Below are positions 4,262 through 6,503 of a DNA stretch of 6,503 bases, in pieces. The first letter of the stretch is position 1. The number at the start of each line of letters is the position of its first letter. The stretch is from an uncultured Alphaproteobacteria bacterium (GTDB lineage Bacteria > Pseudomonadota > Alphaproteobacteria > Rickettsiales > UBA1997). A program made the position numbers and the translations under genes. The stretch is taken from NCBI GenBank assembly GCA_903959715.1, contig CAJBXX010000184.1:1-6503 (forward strand), written 5' to 3'. The notes under the pieces are model-generated. The model saw only the letters and a list, made by a program, of their open reading frames with translations, did no database searches and was not told the origin of the DNA.

Positions 4262-5845
4262 AGTTTTTGGGGTTTAAATATTACTGTATTGCAAACTGGG
4301 ATTTTGAATTTTTTGAGTAATCCTTTAGGTATTTTTGAAAATAGAAATGATGCAAAGGAAAGCAATAGTGATAGTGCTCCGCGTTCGCAACTTGGTTCTA
4401 GACTTGGTTCTAGTTTTGTTTCAGATTCTAATAGTCCTAGAAATTTAGATTCAGTTCTCTTTACTGGCCCAGATCGGAGGCCCGACCCGATAAGACCAAG
4501 TATTGTTCCCCCCCCATTAGATTTAAGTAAAATTAGAGATGGATTGGATGGTTCTAGCTCCGGTTCTAAAACAGAAAGTTATGCAAGTGATCCCGTTATT
4601 CTTGATCAAGGATTTCGCTCAAGTAAAAACGGCATTCCTGTAGTTTTGAAACTAAAGCCAGCGAAAAAGTCAGCTATTTTTGATACTATTGATGAAGCTG
4701 AGGAAGTTTATATTGACGACATTGAATTTCGGAGGATGATTGCTCAAAAAGCGCAATTTCCCATCAGAGCGATGAGTCAGAAAACAACTTCCTTCGCTCC
4801 TACTCCTCATCCAATAATCTACTCAGATCCGCTATCCGTTCCAACGCAACAATCGCCTATAAATGAGGGAGTGATTTTTTATTCCAAAAAACAAAGCTTA
4901 GAAGATGCTCCAACATTAGAAGATGAAGTCAAAGCTTGTTTTAAAAAAACACTTGGCTCCATGACGCCTCAGGGGAAAACCGAAGAATTGTCAAAAATGA
5001 AAAAAGAATTTATTGGGGTTTTGAAAATTTTCGAACCTGATTATAATCCTAATTCACTTAATGATGTTTTTAAAAAATTTGCTAAAATTGCTCAAAACCC
5101 CAACACTAAAACAGGGGTTAAATTTTCAGATCAAGAGAGTGAAATCGTTTCTTTGTTTCTTAATTATGTTGATGAAAAAAATAAGCACGCTTCCGAAAAT
5201 GGGCAGAGTGAGGTTGCGATAGATAAGCCTTCGTCGTCATTAGGTCCAATATTAAGTCCAATAGAAGTAGTTTCGACTACTTTTCGACACGAAACGATTC
5301 CTTTAGATCAAGCTTCGAAACCTATTAATTCTTCTCTTGCGATGCTGTCTGAATTTGGAGGTGAGGGTGAGGATGGTCCATCTTTGCCTCATGAAATTAA
5401 TAATCTAAAATCTGAAAACCCCAAAACTAATCCCGCATTGTTAACACAAGGTTTACCAATATTAAAAGAACGCCTAGCTGATCTTAATTCCTATAGCGAA
5501 ACAGGAAGTTCTCCTCTTTATGCTGGCAAAGCCACAAAAGAACAATTTTTAAATCTTTGTGTTGATAAAATTATTTCAGAATTAGATAAAGGGGATGGTA
5601 AAGTTTATAATGCGTTGATTGCTAATATCCCGCTTGCATCTAATATTCAGGAAGAACAAATTGCGAATGATTTAAGAAATAAAGATAGTTTATTAAGGGT
5701 TTTGGTTATTGATAAATTAATTAATTCTGTAGAATTACATCAAGATTTAGAAAAGTCTGGGGTTTATCTTTTAAGGAATAAGCCGAGGTCATCTTCACGG
5801 GCATCGAAGACAGAGTCGAGCTCTGAAGATGTCTTTGCCCTTTAA
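4253..5845 (+). CDS. Orphan protein C: paralogue of A with a Ser/Pro-rich N-terminal half
   Basis: This 530-aa protein is not a family I recognise. MASSFWGLNI at the start and ILNF at 17-20 parallel protein A (MASGFFGIDI and ILNL). Residues 33-125 are rich in Ser, Pro, Asp and Arg and probably disordered, with a small LGSR/LGSS repeat at 47-54 and a Pro stretch at 85-88. IPVVLKLKPAKK (128-139) is shared with protein B. Residues about 243-312 form the helical module also seen in A: EELSKMKKEF resembles module 3 of A, while KTGVKFS and the later EVVSTTFRHE (338-347) resemble module 2 and what follows it. Residues 400-510 look helical, and the C-terminus is Ser-rich (SSSRASKTESSSEDVFAL). No signal peptide, membrane segment or active-site motif is visible. 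It lies 18 bp after gene B. A secreted effector is a plausible but untested guess. Confidence 0.75.
   Translation: MASSFWGLNITVLQTGILNFLSNPLGIFENRNDAKESNSDSAPRSQLGSRLGSSFVSDSNSPRNLDSVLFTGPDRRPDPIRPSIVPPPLDLSKIRDGLDGSSSGSKTESYASDPVILDQGFRSSKNGIPVVLKLKPAKKSAIFDTIDEAEEVYIDDIEFRRMIAQKAQFPIRAMSQKTTSFAPTPHPIIYSDPLSVPTQQSPINEGVIFYSKKQSLEDAPTLEDEVKACFKKTLGSMTPQGKTEELSKMKKEFIGVLKIFEPDYNPNSLNDVFKKFAKIAQNPNTKTGVKFSDQESEIVSLFLNYVDEKNKHASENGQSEVAIDKPSSSLGPILSPIEVVSTTFRHETIPLDQASKPINSSLAMLSEFGGEGEDGPSLPHEINNLKSENPKTNPALLTQGLPILKERLADLNSYSETGSSPLYAGKATKEQFLNLCVDKIISELDKGDGKVYNALIANIPLASNIQEEQIANDLRNKDSLLRVLVIDKLINSVELHQDLEKSGVYLLRNKPRSSSRASKTESSSEDVFAL
4390..4413 (+). repeat. 12-bp tandem duplication in gene C
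   Basis: ACTTGGTTCTAG occurs twice head to tail and encodes LGSR-LGSS (residues 47-54) in the Ser-rich region. It is a third example, after those in A and B, of in-frame short repeat growth in this gene group. Confidence 0.9.
5799..5845 (+). terminator. Hairpin over the end of gene C, possible terminator
   Basis: GGGCA (5799-5803) pairs with TGCCC (5836-5840), AAGAC (5807-5811) with GTCTT (5831-5835), and AGAG (5812-5815) with CTCT (5821-5824), with a 3-nt and a 6-nt bulge and a 5-nt loop. The stem is GC-rich for this genome and ends five bases before the end of the stop codon. Only a weak T-rich stretch (TTTAATGTCATTT) follows, so intrinsic termination is possible but not convincing. Gene A has a weaker hairpin in the same position. 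Confidence 0.4.
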
Positions 5846-5875
5846 TGTCATTTCCAATAATTTAATTGGCTTAAT
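5846..5875 (+). repeat. Shared 3' tail sequence, copy 2 (after gene C)
   Basis: TGTC follows the stop codon as in gene A, and 5855-5875 is identical to 3308-3328. The tail marks the right end of the A/C-type unit. Beyond it the two downstream sequences share only short GAATCG-like pieces. Confidence 0.85.
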
Positions 5876-5884
5876 GCTTTTATC

Positions 5885-5926
5885 TTTAAATCGAATCGCC
5901 TTTTTGTTAGTGAATCGTGACTTCAT
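5885..5926 (+). repeat. Outer inverted-repeat arm, left
   Basis: ATCGAATCGC (5890-5899) and TGAATCGT (5911-5918), 11 bp apart, are the reverse complements of GCGATTCGAT (6351-6360) and ACGATTCA (6332-6339), which are also 11 bp apart. The equal spacing makes chance unlikely and defines an outer pair of degenerate arms around the MITE-like element. Confidence 0.6.
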
Positions 5927-5933
5927 AAAAAAT

Positions 5934-6219
5934 GATTTCTTGATTTAATTTTTAACTAAAAACCCTTCACCCTAGCCACCTCCCCACAAGTGGGGAGAGG
6001 GGATAACGGCGAGGATTTTTTTCAAAAAAATAAATTAAAAACCCCTCTTCAATATTTCGCTTTGGAATAAAAAATAATCAATCCAATTCCTTCTTTAGAT
6101 TTTTTATTTATCACATAAAATCAATCCATCGAATCCTCCCTCTCTCTGCTTGCTTAGGATGGGGTTGGGGTGAGGGGTTTTAAAAAGAAAAATTTAAAAA
6201 TTAAAATCAAGAAATTGTT
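5934..6219. mobile_element. MITE-like or interspersed repeat element with long inverted ends
   Basis: The terminal arms are 5959-5977 (AAAACCCTTCACCCTAGCC) and 6163-6181 (GGTTGGGGTGAGGGGTTTT), inverted with 16 of 19 positions matching. The inverted similarity extends outward with a gap to TTTCTTGATTTAATTTTTAA on the left and its counterpart TTAAAAATTAAAATCAAGAAA on the right. The interior is non-coding and includes a strong hairpin at 5980-5997 and a C-rich stretch at 6135-6147. C/G-rich arms of the CCCTCACCC type resemble intergenic palindromic repeats common in many bacterial genomes. No target-site duplication was confirmed, so whether it is mobile is unproven. Confidence 0.6.
5980..5997. 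repeat. Strong GC-rich hairpin inside the MITE-like element
   Basis: CTCCCCA (5980-5986) and TGGGGAG (5991-5997) form a perfect 7-bp stem with the loop CAAG. The sequence resembles the core of CTCCCC...GGGGAG intergenic palindromes found dispersed in many genomes. The nearest T-run (6017 onward) is about 20 bp away, so it is not a standard terminator. Confidence 0.75.
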
Positions 6220-6249
6220 ATTATTTTTTTGCAATTTTTTGTTGTTCAA

Positions 6250-6281
6250 CGCTTCGTCCTTTTCAAGAAAAAGATGAAGCG
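6250..6281. terminator. Long stem-loop, possible terminator
   Basis: The arms 6250-6263 and 6268-6281 pair over 14 positions with one G-T and one mismatch around the loop CAAG. A short T-run (CTTTTATC) follows on the + strand. No gene with an end nearby is seen on the + strand except gene C, about 400 bp upstream, so this may be a back-up terminator or just part of the repeat field. Confidence 0.45.
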
Positions 6282-6316
6282 CTTTTATCAAAAAACAAAA
6301 ATAAAAAACCCAAAAA

Positions 6317-6366
6317 CTCATCGCGAATACGACGATTCATTCGCCGTGAAGCGATTCGATATTAAA
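6317..6366 (-). repeat. Degenerate repeat: right outer arm and relative of the element behind gene A
   Basis: CTCATCGCGAAT (6317-6328), then CGATTCA and TTCGC, match the reverse complement of 3343-3374 behind gene A, and the flanking A-rich run (6302-6316) matches the T-rich run there. The same stretch supplies the right arm (6332-6366) of the outer inverted repeat. On the minus strand it would read like the terminator behind gene A, which may point to a leftward gene ending beyond the window or to a dispersed repeat. Confidence 0.6.
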
Positions 6367-6390
6367 TTAAATTTGCTTTAGCAAATTTAA
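6367..6390. repeat. Perfect 10-bp stem hairpin
   Basis: TTAAATTTGC (6367-6376) and GCAAATTTAA (6381-6390) pair perfectly around the loop TTTA. The stem is mostly A/T, so it is weak, and the T-richness after it is broken (TAAATCTTATTTTGTTTT). A terminator for either strand is possible. Confidence 0.5.
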
Positions 6391-6503
6391 GTAAATCTTA
6401 TTTTGTTTTAACTAACTTTACGCGTATCAAGTAAATTTATTTTATTTAGTAAATAGATATAAATTATTACAAAAACTCTTTACAAATAAATAAATTAGTA
6501 TTA

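Larger units (their letters stand above)
5846..6503. other. Gene-free, repeat-rich stretch of about 660 bp
   Basis: No frame of useful length or recognisable protein is present on either strand, and no tRNA or rRNA is evident. The stretch holds the 3' tail of gene C, nested inverted repeats, several hairpins and A/T-rich filler. The last 110 bases are almost pure A/T with partial direct repeats (AAGTAAAT followed by TTATTT-like sequence at 6389 and 6429). A promoter for a gene to the right may lie there but I cannot define one. Confidence 0.7.

Noticed and set aside
5846..6503. Replication origin or att site in the repeat-rich tail
   Set aside because: No DnaA-box cluster, iterons, integrase gene or tRNA end is visible; the inverted repeats fit an interspersed element better.

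Overview
The window looks like an AT-rich alphaproteobacterial chromosome, most likely from a host-associated lineage of the Rickettsiales/Holosporales type. The evidence is the strong A/T bias in codons and spacers, the alphaproteobacterial-style rppH, the lack of Shine-Dalgarno sequences, and long repeat-filled non-coding DNA. A threonine synthase gene argues against the most reduced Rickettsia-like genomes. The taxonomic placement is inference; no marker in the window settles it.

Left part (1-1899), housekeeping genes. A threonine synthase gene (thrC) runs leftward off the window edge. It is divergent from a rightward pair made of rppH (RNA pyrophosphohydrolase, Nudix family) and holC (DNA polymerase III chi subunit). 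The rppH-holC gap is only 5 bp, so the two are probably one transcript.

Middle part (1918-5845), an accessory block grafted behind holC. It holds three genes with no family I recognise, called A (460 aa), B (170 aa) and C (530 aa) here. A and C start with the same motif (MAS-x-F-[FW]-G), share a helical module present up to three times in A and once in C, and end in the same 3' tail sequence. B shares a short VLK motif with C. All three start codons follow the same AT-rich leader. Between A and B lies a second, shrunken copy of the rppH-3'-end/holC segment. This holC copy has lost 54 codons in two in-frame deletions. The simplest reading is that a 'holC plus downstream orphan gene' unit was duplicated and the orphan genes then diverged by repeat expansion, domain shuffling and replacement. 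Their function is unknown. Soluble, low-complexity, repeat-bearing proteins of this sort would fit secreted host-interaction proteins, but nothing in the sequence proves secretion.

Right part (5846-6503), about 660 bp without a convincing gene. It carries nested inverted repeats: a MITE-like element of roughly 285 bp with C-rich/G-rich arms, outer inverted arms, a relative of an element also found behind gene A, and several hairpins.
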